From Nemertoderma westbladi (lineage: Eukaryota > Xenacoelomorpha > Nemertodermatida > Nemertodermatidae), in assembly GCA_032718475.1 (NCBI GenBank), contig JAUCBJ010004980.1, positions 42,567-106,566 of the forward strand: 64,000 nucleotides of DNA. Reading direction: 5' to 3'. The notes under the pieces were generated by a model. The model saw nothing but the letters and a program-made list of their open reading frames with translations. It was not told the origin of the DNA and did not search any database. The translations under genes and the position numbers were made by a program. This document shows positions 34,199 to 45,181 of this stretch, piece by piece. The first letter of the stretch is position 1, and every line of letters begins with the position of its first letter.

Positions 34199-37100
34199 CT
34201 AAACTCTAAGGTGCCCCTTCTTCCAGTAGGCACACTCCCACTGCCCTTCTATACGTCCTCTTACTCTTCGCCACACCCTCTTCGCCAATTCCACCTGACC
34301 AGGAATTGGTTCTCCCCCTTTCACCACCCTAAGGTTGGGTCTCTCCACCGTCTTCTTAACTCGCTTGTCTCCTGGCATCAAAATGCCACCTCTCTCCTTG
34401 TTATCTCCCGGTGGCAGAATGAATAGAAAGTGAAAGAACAGGCAAAACAGGAGGTACAACAGCAGTCCTACCCCTCTCCATCCTGCCCCCCCTCTCGACC
34501 TCCCCCCCGTCGGCACGCCTCTCAACCGGACCGGCGTCTCCTCCGGAGTGTTGTCCCCCGGACACCCCGCCGTCCGCTCCCCTCCATCCCCACACCGACA
34601 CCCGCTGGGAAGTCTATTATCCTCCACCCTCTCCCTCATTGTCACTTTCCTGTCTGGCTCTACTATCTCCTCCGGCTTCTTATCTTCGTCCTCTGTGTCT
34701 ACGGTGCCTGGTAACATGCACCCATGGTAACATGTCGTTACTGAACGACCACCCTCTCCTGATATCTTCTCTGGTACTACCCCGAGTAGTACTTTTCTCT
34801 TCTTCTCCTCTTCTATAGTGCTTCTAGCTGCTGTTTGGCCTCCAGTCTCCTCCTCTCTTGCTGCTGTTTCTTTACACTCTCCGGGTCTGTGTCCTTCTAC
34901 CACACATCGATGACATAGTCCGTTCGCGTCTGTGTAGGCTACACGATCTTGTTTGGGCAATGCCTGCCAGTGCTTACAACTCCTGGTCTTATGTGTTCCC
35001 TCCCGGTGTAATTGACATTCGAATCCTGGATTATAGCGTTCCCTGTATAGTCCCTCACGTATCGCGCCTAGGTTTATATGTACCGATTTAGTGTTTTGGT
35101 TGTCTGTATTCGGCCTACTGGGTATATTGGGATTGTATTTATTTATGGTGTTATTTTCTTTCTGTCCCTGCCACGGTGTGGCCCTGCTACCAGCTAACTG
35201 TGGACTAGCAGTCCCCTGTGTGGCCGCATGTGGTAGTGATTGTCCTACTCTCGGGAATGGATCTGCAGGATCGTGTTCAGGTTTATGGCTTGTCCCCAAA
35301 CTATCCTCGCTATAGACTGGGTCTGTTATTAATTCGGCTTCATAGTTGAGGAAGCTCGACATCTCTTCTAGGCCCGGTTCCGCACCCTTCTTCTCTCGAG
35401 TGGAGAAGGCGATCTTCCTCCACTTTATCCGCAGCCAGATCGGCAGTGCCTGCGTTATCGTGGTGATGTTGTTAGACGCGTTGAGTTCGTATGGTGCGTC
35501 TAGCGTCTTCAGTACGATTAACGCCTTCTCGACCTTGTTCGCAAAGGTCTTTATGCTAACGGGATTATCCTGTAGGCCATCCGATGTTATGCCTCTCAGG
35601 GTCTGCCGGATGATCTTGGCCGGGTGCCCGTACTCCCTATCTAGCACCCGCCATGCTGTCGTGAAGCCGCCCTCGATGCCCTGGTATTGCCTCACGATGT
35701 CGTATGCTGGGCCTCCTGTATATACTTGCAGATATTTTAGGCACTCCGCCTGCGTCAAGTTCTTACTTAATATTTTGTTACTATACATGCGCCGAAACTG
35801 TAGATATTCTTCCGGCCTACTCCCATCGAATTTAAATGGTTCCACAGGTGGTAACTCGATCCTAGTTTTTAATGCATCGATTAATGTGGCCATTCCCATC
35901 GCTTGCGCTTCTAATGGGTTCGATGGATGTTGTATAGTTTCTCCTGTTGGGTACGGTCCGTCCGTCCTATCTGCTGCTGATTTTTGCGTCGGATATATCA
36001 TTGGGGGTAACGGCCCCCTCCATATTTCCGTGTCGCACGACTTGTTCTCGTCCAAGGGGTTCGATGTTCTCGCTCCTATTGGGGTATATTGTTGATATTG
36101 TGATGGGGGAATGTCACCCTGTCCCCCTCTACCGGTATGTTTGGTACTGGGGTTGATGTTAATATATTGGGGCCCATGCACCTATCCGCAATAATCCCCC
36201 CCTCCCCTGGGTATATGTTATGTCCCTGTGTATTATAGTCATGCTGCTGTACCGGTACCGATATAGGCCTATCTGCCTTTTGCCTACCTACCGGTATGTA
36301 CTCCGCGACTTCCGGGTTTAATCCCATCGTCCGCGCTACCCTATCGCCTACTCTATCTCTCCCAGCATGGCCTATAATAGTATGTGCAGTAAGGCCTACA
36401 GTATGTCCTGCAGTCTCCATGTGCCCTTCCGGACCGAAGTTTATTCTTCGCGAATCTCGAATCTCCCCGCGACTACCGTACTCTCGATCGGCAGCTATAT
36501 CCCGTCGGGAAGTTTCCCCTCGATCCCCTCTCCTGTTCTCTTCTTCGTACCGGTACGTCCTGTACCGCTCTCTTGGTGTGCGGTGCGTTTCTCCGGGGCG
36601 ACGGCAATCTCCCGAAGTTCGACCACACTGACTCCCTAACTCCATCTCTACTAGCGACGGTCCGTTATCTGTCCTCGCACTCCTATCGTTTGTGGCGACA
36701 CCTTCTCTACTATCTCCTCTTCTTCTCTTTTCAGTGCAGCATTCCGGCTCATGAGATCTCTCGTCGACCTCCCGGTTCAACTCCACTGTTCTTCTTCCCT
36801 CTTCTGATCGGGCTCGACGCTTCGTCTGCCCTCTCGCGACGTCAACCTGCATCTCTCTGCTCGATCGCACGCCGCTGGGGATACTCGCAATCCCCCTATT
36901 ACTCTCCGTCGCTGGGTGTTGCGGTTTACCTAATTCGGCCCGCGCATTATCCGCCGACGCCTGTGGGACACTCCCTGCCCCCCCTCTCTCGCTACTAATC
37001 CCTCGCGGTGGGGTGCCCGTAGCCCCCCCCCCCCCCCCCACCCGCTACTTCTAACTTCACTATCTCCTACTACACTTCTGCGTCCCTCTTGTCGGACACT

Positions 37101-38850
37101 CTCTACCCCCTTTCTCTCGCCACTAATCTTCTGTGGTGGGGCGCCCGTAGCCCCCCCCCCCCCCACCCGCCACTTCTAACTTCACTACCTCTTACTACAC
37201 TTCTACACCCCTCTTGTGGGGCATTCTCTGCCCCCCCCTCTCTCGCCGCTAATCTCATGTGGTGGGGCGCCCGTAGCCCCCCCCCCCCCCCCACCCACCA
37301 CATCTAACTTCAATATCTCTTACTTCGTCTCTACACCCCTCTCTAGTCGACACACTATCTCTACTACGGCTGGGTCTATTCACCCCCGCCTCTCTCTCTA
37401 CTACTGCGTGGCCCGCCAGGCCCACCTCGGGTTGGCTCAACCCCGCTACCTCCTGCCTACCAACTACGTGGCCTACCAGGCCGCCGTCGGGTTGGCCCAA
37501 TCCCGCCACTTCCTGCCTACTAACTACGTGGCCTACCAGGCCACTGTCTGCCGGGCTATACACGTCCGACGCGTTCACATTAATAGCACCATTCCCAATA
37601 TTATTTGTTAAACCAATTAAATTATTAGAATTTGAAACGGGATTATTATTTAAATTATTTAAGTTAGAATTATTGTTATTTTCAAAATTTAAATTGCTAT
37701 TCGAATTATTTGAATTATTTTGATTATTCTGAATATTTGAATTAATATTATTATTTGAATTTAAACTTAAATTACTACTACCGGGTAAAATATTTCCTGT
37801 AATAAAGGGATTAGGGTTATTTACTACGGTACTATTAATACCAATATTTCCTAACGCACTACTACTACTCCCCCCGCCCGTACGGTTGCTGTACGTACTG
37901 TATGTGTACCGCACGCTCTGTTCTCTTGCCTCACGCTCTTCGCGTTCACTCTCTTGCTCCTTCCTTCTCCCCATTATCCACTCTAATTCCTCTCTAGTTC
38001 TCTCTAATATCTCTCTAGTTTTTAATTCATACGCTGCCAGATTTATCTCCTGCACCCTTCTTTCTTTTGCGGAGGATGTAGCAGACTTATCGGTTGCGAC
38101 GGACTCCCGCCGCCCCTCCGTCCTACTAACTTTCCCCCGCTTTCCGGGGTCCTCGCTGACCGACGAGGCCGAATCCTCGGAGCTAACCTCGGATTCGCCC
38201 TCGTGCGGTCCCGCCCAACCCACTAACTTAACTTCCCTGGCATCGAATAAGTATGGCCCTATGTACACTACACCAGGCCCCATACCCCTACGTTCCCATA
38301 GCCCAAACAGTTCGAAGGCAACCCCTCTCGCTCTCTCCTCGGCCAGTTCTCCCTGCCCAGAATGCACTAGGTAATCAAAGTATCTGTTCGACTCACCTAG
38401 TCATCTCCTCAACTTCACCTGGTCTATCTCAGCCCCTCCTCTAGCTTCCTTCAGTTGTTCCCGGGTCGCGGCGTAGGCTCGTCGGAGCCGGACGACCCCG
38501 ATGTCCTCGTCATCGACATCTCCTCTCTCCCTCCGGGTTCGGCGTCGTACCGTCGGCTCCACCGTTGCCGTTCCGGTGGGCCGTCCATCGCCCTCGGCCT
38601 GTGGCTGGCCGGCGACATCGGCATATCGACCGCCGACCTGTGTCGACTCGTCTCTCTCCTCTCCAAACTCGTTCTCTCCTCTACTCGACTCGCTCTCTCG
38701 CTGTAGACGGCCCCCCTCATCTCGGATCGCCGGATGGCCCGTTATCGATGGGTCCAGCGTCGTGGGTTTATACCGTCTCGTCGCGGCCTCGCGGATCGTT
38801 AGATCGTCGTCCGGGGTCCGCGGCGGTGTCGTCCCTCTCTCTCGACTCAT
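34199..38850 (-). pseudogene. BEL-B gag polyprotein, with Asn-rich and C-terminal hydrophobic segments
   Basis: ATG at 38850; the first frame runs to 37255 with one in-frame TGA at 38401-38403 where the family copy at 46313-46972 has Arg. It contains an acidic/Arg-rich start, a coiled-coil-like Glu/Arg stretch, and a low-complexity Asn-rich tract (about 37840-37600). A G-rich minisatellite (36960-37310) then scrambles the frame. The last frame (36181-34199; its listed first codon is GTG, so it is not a true start) carries the BEL gag domain (PFKFDGSRPEEYLQFRRMY, YGHPAKIIRQTLRGI) and zinc knuckles (CQLHREGTHKTRSC, CHRCVVEGHRPGEC). The final 100 residues have a hydrophobic segment (LLLYLLFCLFFHFLFILPP) and a basic tail, which is odd for gag. 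No protease or RT follows. Confidence 0.75.
36960..37310. repeat. Three-unit minisatellite with 14-18 nt C/G runs inside gag
   Basis: Three units of about 125-135 bp each contain GGTGGGG(T/C)GCCCGTAG, a pure C run (near 37023, 37151 and 37277), then CACCCGC-ACTTCTAACTTCA. On the coding strand these are G runs. The three frames of gag are used in turn across the array. Confidence 0.85.
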
Positions 38851-38955
38851 CTTCGTCTTTGGTGGCTGGTAGTCGCTAGCTAGGACGGCAGCTCTGAGTT
38901 TAATTACTACCGAAGGGTTTAGTTTCTAGCTAGGGCAGCAGTTGGTTTTAGTTAC

Positions 38956-39502
38956 TGTGACGGGATCCAGGAAGGATCCCGGTTTATCCAGTGTTAGTTC
39001 ACGCGTCCCCGCCGTGTGTGAAGAGTAAATGAGTTCGTGTCGTTCGTTGTATATAATAATCGGCATAAAGATATAGATATAGATATGGATATAGCTTGTT
39101 GTACACGGAAGGCGGGATACGGTAACTAAAGTCCCGGTCCTTCCCTAGCTAAACTATCTAACTTAACTAGCACCAATACGATACTGGGATAACTGACTGA
39201 TATGATTACTGGTAACTGGTTATATTGCACGGTGGCCTTATTACTCTACCTAATCGATGCCTTTCCCCCCTCTGATTGGTTGATACCCTTGTTGGCGCCC
39301 TTTGGAGTGTTCCCGTTCACTCCACCTGTTCTCTCTGGGTTAGGGGTTTGGCCCCTGACCCTCATTGTGTTTGTCTCTCCTTCCCACTCTATTGGGGTGA
39401 CACGAGGTTGATATTGATAATCAACCTCGTGCTCCCAATATTGCTTTACTGTTTAATGGCTCACTTTATGGGGTTTGGTGAGGCGGAATTGATTCGCTAA
39501 CA
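38956..39502 (-). repeat. BEL-B 5' LTR
   Basis: 547 bp, TG..CA in element orientation. It holds a perfect 12-bp hairpin at 39401-39412/39420-39431 (CACGAGGTTGAT, loop ATTGATA). TATATAAT lies near 39048. Only its last 52 bp recur at the other end of BEL-B. Confidence 0.75.
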
Positions 39503-39567
39503 AACATTTTGAGGAAACTGGGATCCCGATCTGGGTGTCTGTGTCGGAAATCTACGCATTTATACGC

Positions 39568-41307
39568 CTATTTGCTTTGCAGCCATCCGGGGAACTTCCG
39601 GGCAATCTGTCGGAGGTTTAAAATGTTGTTTACTTGTTCCTCCTTGTTTAATGGTTTTAAAGTGTAGTAGACATCTTTCATAGAGTCTGAGAACTCTTGG
39701 ATATTCTGTGGGTCCCCTAGGGATCCAGCGTCCTGTATCAGTTTCTCGAGCATCTTAATAATTATAGTTCCGATGTTTCCGTATCTTTTATCTAGAGTTT
39801 TCCATGCGTCGTGGTACGCTTTGTGAGATCCTCCTTCGAAACATTTAATGATTCGACGTGGTTTATCGCCCACGTATTGGGATAAATATACCAGTTTTTG
39901 TGCGTCGGTTATATCCGTTGATCCGATCTGAGCGAAGAACCGTTTCTTAAATCCGAGGTAATCGACGGGGTCTCCCTCGAAGGTGCAGATCTCGATCTTG
40001 GGCATAGCCCGGCGGTTTTCCAAGGCTCGGATGATGCCGACGTCGTCTGAACCGGAATGACTAGGAGGATTGTAATTACTAACACTCTCTCCCATGCACA
40101 ATGGATCGATGAGAGGTGGAGTTTTAATGATGACGCGGTTACGGATTTTCGGTATGGATATGAATGGACTGTTGGATCGAGGGGTGGCGTCCCGTTCTGA
40201 GTCCTTTTCAGGCTCATACTGGGGAACGCTCAGTGCCATGGGATTGGATGCGAAATAAGGTTCCTTATTCTTAAGCGTAGCCGGTGGGGGGTGGAATACC
40301 GGTGCTTGTGCCGATAACGCAGACCGTATGGTAGGCGGAAACTCAGGTTTCGGGGGTTCCGCAGCCAGTGGTGTAAATGACTTTTCTAACTCTGGGACCG
40401 GAATTGGTTCATAGTCCTGTTCTATACCCCTTTCCCAGTCCTCATATAGTTGAAGGTCCCGTTCTATGAGTGCAGCTTCGTGGTCTACGAGTTTAGCAAT
40501 ATCCGCATTCTTCATGTGAATAATAATCGCTTGGGCCTTGGTGTTCCGTTTGCGCATTTCGGCCTCTTGTTTACGTATTTCGGCCTGTTGTTCGGCCTCT
40601 CGTTTACATAGTTCGGCCCGTTGTTCGGCCTCTTGTTTATTCCTTTCGGCCTGTTGTTCGGCCTCTCGTTTATTCCTTTCGGCCACTTGTTTACGTTTTT
40701 TGGCCTCTATTTCGGCCTCTTGCTTTTGCCATTGTTTAAGGGCCAATGCCCTATGTTCTCGTAGCTGCTCTCAGAGTGGTTGACCCCCTTGAGAACTGCG
40801 CGCTGAACCAGATATCTCGCTCCTAGCGCAGGAGTGCTGGTGCCTCGAAGACCCAGTTCTTTTTCGCTGAACCACGGTCCTGGTTCCGGAGGTCCGTACC
40901 GATTCCGCGTCCGCCCTTTCAGTTTGTTTATAATACTGTTCCTCATAGCCTCTTACGAGGCTGAGGGTCCTCCGATGTTGATTGCGGAACTCGTCCAAAT
41001 GTGCGACGTGTTCTTCGAGTCTGGGGTAGTTTCCCAGATCAGTTGCGGGAATGAGTTCCTGATATGCCTGTATCATCCTTTCATATTGTTGTAAGATACT
41101 TCGGATATTCTGTAATTGAGTTTGTATATTGCTGAGGGGGGTCTCGGCTCCCTTTAGTTGTTTCTCGATGCGGTGGTATGCTCGAGTTACTCCGCCTTTG
41201 AGAGCTCCCAGTCGACGGGCCATGTTCTTCACATTCGGTACCTCTTCGGTTTCCGAGTCTGTGTGGGGGTCCATTTCTTCCGTATCGGAGACGTTATTCA
41301 TCGTCAT
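39568..41307 (-). pseudogene. BEL-A gag (N-terminal part of gag-pol)
   Basis: ATG at 41307. First come acidic and helical residues (to about 40771), then an in-frame TGA at 40771-40773, then a charged coiled-coil built of 12-13-residue repeats rich in KQEAEQ and REAEQQ (40720-40540), a Pro-rich linker, and the BEL gag domain (VDYLGFKKRF, DKRYGNIGTIIIKMLEKL) ending at a TAG at 39568-39570. The same frame stays open past that stop to the BEL-B insertion and resumes beyond it at 33330. Gag would form the particle that packages element RNA. An internal frame change is not needed, so only two stops and one insertion break it. Confidence 0.85.
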
Positions 41308-41495
41308 TCTAGCGCCTCGTTGATTTCTAGATATGTGATATCGTAAAATAGTTCTTCGTAGGTCTCATATTCAGCCTGGACTACCCGAACGGTAATCCTG
41401 AATCGTCCAACGTTCGTTCCTTGTACTTCAACTTCGACGTGCCAGGTTCCTGGCTCAACTTGGATTATATCAATGGGTGTGATCGATACTTCCAT
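41304..41495 (-). CDS. Small 63-residue frame upstream of BEL-A gag
   Basis: An ATG-initiated, uninterrupted frame whose TGA (41304-41306) overlaps the gag ATG (41305-41307) as ATGA. The protein is acidic with alternating hydrophobic residues (WHVEVEVQGTNVGRFRITVRVV), which suggests beta strands, and has no recognised motif. The overlap would suit termination-reinitiation of gag translation. It could be a chance upstream frame, but its position directly between LTR and gag, and its intact state in an otherwise broken element, justify listing. Confidence 0.45.
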   Translation of the reverse strand: MEVSITPIDIIQVEPGTWHVEVEVQGTNVGRFRITVRVVQAEYETYEELFYDITYLEINEALE

Positions 41496-41702
41496 TCCCT
41501 GTTAATGACTCTCTATTTATGATCTGCCAACTACAAGTTTTTTAGTTCGAGTTTGTAATTTGATTGAACCACGACTTTGTCTTAAATCAAATACCAGAGT
41601 TTCCTCGTAGTGGGTGCTGGGTAAGCACGGAGAGAGTTTGAAGAGTACTGTAGAATTCCCAACTTCCACCAGTTGAAGTTGGCCGCATCTTATTCTCAAT
41701 TT

Positions 41703-43230
41703 TGTTGCCGTTATTCCCAACACCATGGGGGAAAACGCCGATGCTGGAGGCGGAACTTTTAAACCACGGAGTTCCGGCCAGTCACCGGATATTGGGAGTG
41801 GAGAAGGAATACTTTCTTAAATGCAAGATTGTGGTTGAGAAAAAGTTGCATTGGTTGGATATAATCTTTAATGTATCTTTCCTACAGTTGAATCTTGATT
41901 GAGAATAAGTTGGGCTTCCCCACATCAATATACACCAAATATTCACAATAATATACGACAATATAAATTCCTACAGTACATTATTTAATTACCCACTGTT
42001 CACTTTAGATTTTAACCTAACTAATGTTCCCCAATTTTCCCTCGGTCCTAGTCTCGGTACCGTAGTGTCGGTGTCGGTCGACCCTGTTGCGTGTCCGTCC
42101 CACCCTTCCCGAACCCCGAAGGGATCGGTCATCAGGAAAGCGGTACGGCTTGGCTAAGGGTCGGTCAAGTCGGTAGACCCGGTTGCGTGACCATCCCACC
42201 CTTCCCGAACCCCGAAGGGATCGGTCATCAGGAAAGCAGTACGGCTTGGCTAGGGGTCTGTAGAGTCGGTGGACCCATTTGAGTGTCCGTCCCACCCTTC
42301 CCGAACTCCGAAGGTATCGGTCATCGGGAAAGCGGGAAGCGGTACGGCTTGGCTAGGGGTCTGTCGGTTCATCACAGGGACCCAACCACCTAAGCTTTCC
42401 GAATCCTTTTCAGGCTCATAGTCGCTTCGGTAGCCGAGAAGCTGCTCCGAACAGTCGGTAGGCCAGTGGAGTCCGGTCCTTTGTCTTTCGACCCCGTTGC
42501 GTGTCCGTCCCACCCTCCCCGAACCCCGAAGGGATCGGTCATCAGGAAAGCGGTATGGCTTGGCAAGGGGTCTGTCAGCCCGTCGTGAGTCCCAACGGTT
42601 GGTAGTTTTCTGAGTCCTTATTCCGGCTCATACTAACGCCGGTCGTGGAACCCACTCCAGGAAGGCAGGCCTCGTCGAACCCTTCCTCCGTTTGTCGGTC
42701 GACCCGTCGCAAGTCCCTGGCGTATGTCGGCAAGCTTTCCGAGTCCTTATTCAGGCTCGTAATAACTGCCGGCGACCAGGGACCGCTAAGGATCTGTCTG
42801 TCGGTTCCCGTAGCAAATCCCTGATAACAAGCAGCAGACTTTCCGAGTCCTTATTCAGGCTCGTAATAACTACTGTTGGCCAGGGACCGCTAAGAGCAGT
42901 CCTTGTCCCTAGGCCTAGCGAGTCACCAAATCCACCTCTACAGGCAGCAGGAAGTTGGCTAGGCCTAATAGTATTCAGGCAAACCTGAGTACTGCTTAAC
43001 TTTGCCTCCCACCCCTGGCCCTTAAATTTCTGACACGTACCCCGTAACAAAGTCCCGACAAGTCCCGTACCCCGTAAGTCGCCCCAATATTCGCTCATAA
43101 TTCGCCCCCAGTCAATTGAATGTACCCAAATCCCATGTTCCCGCACCCAGTAGTGATATTGGAATATTCATTTCAAATAAATCCAAAAAATATACAACTC
43201 GCGTTAAGAAAAGTTGAAATACCGCGAACA
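41703..43230 (-). repeat. BEL-A 5' LTR
   Basis: 1,528 bp, starting TGTTCGCGG and ending GGCAACA in element orientation, followed by the CCAAA duplication at 43231-43235. It has the 96-bp array (42087-42360) and repeated TCCGAGTCCTTATTCAGGCT blocks. It is the uninterrupted reference for the LINE-R insertion in the other LTR. Confidence 0.9.
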
Positions 43231-43235
43231 CCAAA

Positions 43236-44100
43236 TTTAATGGAGATTTCAAATCTACCAGCAGTTTTCTCATATCTTTTTTCAAACTCAAGTTATTACC
43301 CAAAACGTAAGAGCTAGTCTGATTTTTGTAAAGCCTTCGAGCAGCACTCTATTTTACAATTGTGCGGGGCCCTTTTCATAAAAAAGGCTCTCACGGTATA
43401 GATTTGCATAAAATTGCTAAGACGTTGTTTTACTAGTTATCTGTTTAGCAAGCATGAAAAATTTCGTTGAATTTCATTCATTTTTGACAAAGTTATTGAC
43501 GAACTTAGAAAATTGGTATTATCTAAAATAGCAGGAAGGTTTAAATTGTTCCTTAAACTTTAAACACCCATATCTCAGAACGACGTTTTTTCATGAAAAA
43601 GGCTATTTCTCCTCCAATTTTGACTGAAATGAGTTGACATTTGGTACACTTGTTAAGATTACCCTTCTCCATACTTCTTCTTAACAAATTTGGTTTTATA
43701 TCAAAAAGGCCCAAAAAAAGACAATTTTTTGGGGCCTTTTTGTTCTAAAAAGGCTTCAGAGCATTTGAGGCAAAATTAGTTAATTAAGAAGAATTGGATG
43801 CAGGGTTGTTCTGAACATGTAATCTAAATTTCAACAATTTTCAACAAATATTGGTGGAGAAATAGCCCTTGGCGCAAAAAGGCCCTTTTGGCCATTACGG
43901 AGCCATTTTGAGGCCAATTTTAAAAATATTTGGTTTGGCTATTCTCAGACAGTCCAGACGTTGTTTAGTAGTAGAAATAATAATTTTCACCCAATTTTAT
44001 GGTCCAGAGACACAAAAATGTGAGGTTCAATTTGCGGGTGCGACCCCCCCCCCCCCCCCCCCCCCCCTTAAAAGCTTGTAAATATTTTTTTTACTTTATA
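43236..44100. other. Continuation of the TTAA-type host repeat, unassigned
   Basis: This should be the far side of the repeat into which BEL-A inserted, but I find no clear match to the element at 561-2119 beyond the ends. The words AAAAAGGC and GGCCC recur (43383, 43600, 43705, 43740, 43876). It ends with a C run of about 24 nt (44044-44067) followed by TTAA, and resembles the subterminal C-run part of MITE-1 (CTAAAATCTACAAATATTT). Confidence 0.4.
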
Positions 44101-44203
44101 TGACACTACATGTTTCTATATTCGCAGTGTCTCCACTACTCCCCCCAACGGTCCTGGCAAGGTTCAGTTCGGGTTGGGTTAAGTTTCGTAGAGGGTGGGG
44201 GAA

Positions 44204-44430
44204 AGGGTCAGAGGGGGTGGGTGAGGATTCATGGAAGGTGAGAAAAGTGTCAGAGGGGGTGGGTGAGGATTCATGGAAGATGAGAAAAGGGTCAGAGAGG
44301 TTGGGTGAAGATTCGTGGAATGCGGGCGAAGGGTCAGAAAGGGTTGGGTGAAGATTCATTGAAGGTGGGCGAAGGGTTAGAAAGGGTGGGGTGAAGATTC
44401 GTGGAGGGCGGGCGAATGTTCAAGGAGGGT
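44204..44430 (+). repeat. Tandem array, about five units of 48 bp
   Basis: Units read GGTCAGAGGGGGTGGGTGAG then GATTCATGGAAGGTGAGAAAAG with variations. Translated on either strand it gives Ser/Pro-rich repeats that are not a gene. Confidence 0.85.
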
Positions 44431-44870
44431 TGGGTATTTGGTGGTGAGTGAACAATTAGTTAAGTTGTAATTAAATTTACTTTTGAGAAATAGTAACTGT
44501 TTGCTTATTATAATTATAATGGTCACTTGTAATAGTCCTAAATACAAACTCACAATATTGCCAAGTATCTGTCCATAGGAATGACCATAGGGGAAGATCG
44601 ATAAAAAAAAAATTTTGAAATGTAACTTTTCCCTATGTTAGAAATGTGTGAAATTGCCTAAAACCATAAAAAAACATCACTATCCCAATTTTTGACAATG
44701 CATGGCCCCCGCACAATTAATTCAAACAAACAACATTTTTTACAAAACTATGTAAAATTAATTCATTTAGAAATAATTTTTTTTTTAAATATGACTTTTC
44801 CCAGTGCCAGGAGTGTCTGAAATGGCCTAAAACCACAAAAAAACATCACTATATTTTGTTTTGTTTTCAC

Positions 44871-44972
44871 TTGGGCGAACCAATGAGACACCTCCAATGT
44901 TATATAGTGTCTGGTTGGAGATGTGTGTATTGTACTGGACACAATGAACCTGGCGTAGTTGCATTCGTGTAA
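44871..44972 (-). mobile_element. LINE-R internal fragment
   Basis: Corresponds to about 20232-20335 of the near-complete LINE-R: CGAACCAATGAGACACCTCC through GACACAATGAACC. Both ends are missing, so it is a remnant of a larger copy partly removed by later events. It directly abuts the left arm of FB-1. Confidence 0.8.
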
Positions 44973-45181
44973 AAAATTAAATTCGATGGAAGTAGGTCTA
45001 AATATGATTAGAAAGTATATCTAGCAGTTCAGTCTAGTAGGTGGTTTAGTAGTGGTAGTCTAGTAGGTGGGTTAGGCTTTTATTAAGACTGTAAGAAGCA
45101 TCTTGTCTTTAGTTCGAATCAAGTGTAATTATAATTAAGACAGAAATTAAGTGGACGCAGAGTGGATATGGATAAGTATAT

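Larger units (their letters stand above)
33331..39502 (-). mobile_element. BEL-B: internally deleted BEL element inserted in BEL-A gag
   Basis: Flanked by the 5-bp direct repeat AACAT (33326-33330 and 39503-39507). It begins and ends with TG..CA. The right, 5' LTR is 38956-39502; only the last 52 bp of the 3' LTR remain at 33331-33382. Inside are a long gag region and tandem repeats, but no protease, RT or integrase. Either pol and most of the 3' LTR were deleted, or this is a gag-only derivative whose LTR later shrank. BEL-A gag coding resumes in the same frame on both sides of the insertion. Confidence 0.85.
19302..43230 (-). mobile_element. BEL-A: giant BEL/Pao LTR retrotransposon with nested insertions
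   Basis: Both LTRs are present (19302-24551 and 41703-43230), start TG and end CA in element orientation, and are flanked by the 5-bp direct repeat CCAAA at 19297-19301 and 43231-43235. Order on the minus strand: 5' LTR, a 63-residue frame, gag, zinc knuckles, protease, RT, RNase H, integrase, an extra ORF, 3' LTR. Zinc-knuckle and integrase motifs and gag type fit BEL/Pao. LINE-R (about 3.76 kb) sits in the 3' LTR and BEL-B (6.17 kb) in gag; without them the element is about 14 kb, long for the group. Just before the 3' LTR is a G-rich tract (GGGGGGGAC on the minus strand, about 24552-24560) that could be the polypurine tract. All long frames are broken. Confidence 0.9.

Noticed and set aside
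34211-39411. Many plus-strand frames of 60-250 codons opposite BEL-B gag
   Set aside because: Antisense shadows of a GC-rich, Arg/Pro-rich gag; none shows a motif.
24552-41702. Idea that two different BEL elements lie side by side here rather than nested
   Set aside because: The 5-bp duplication AACAT, TG..CA ends and the same gag frame on both sides show BEL-B is inserted in BEL-A.
41680-41702. Primer-binding site just downstream of the BEL-A 5' LTR
   Set aside because: The sequence after the LTR could not be matched to a tRNA 3' end with confidence.
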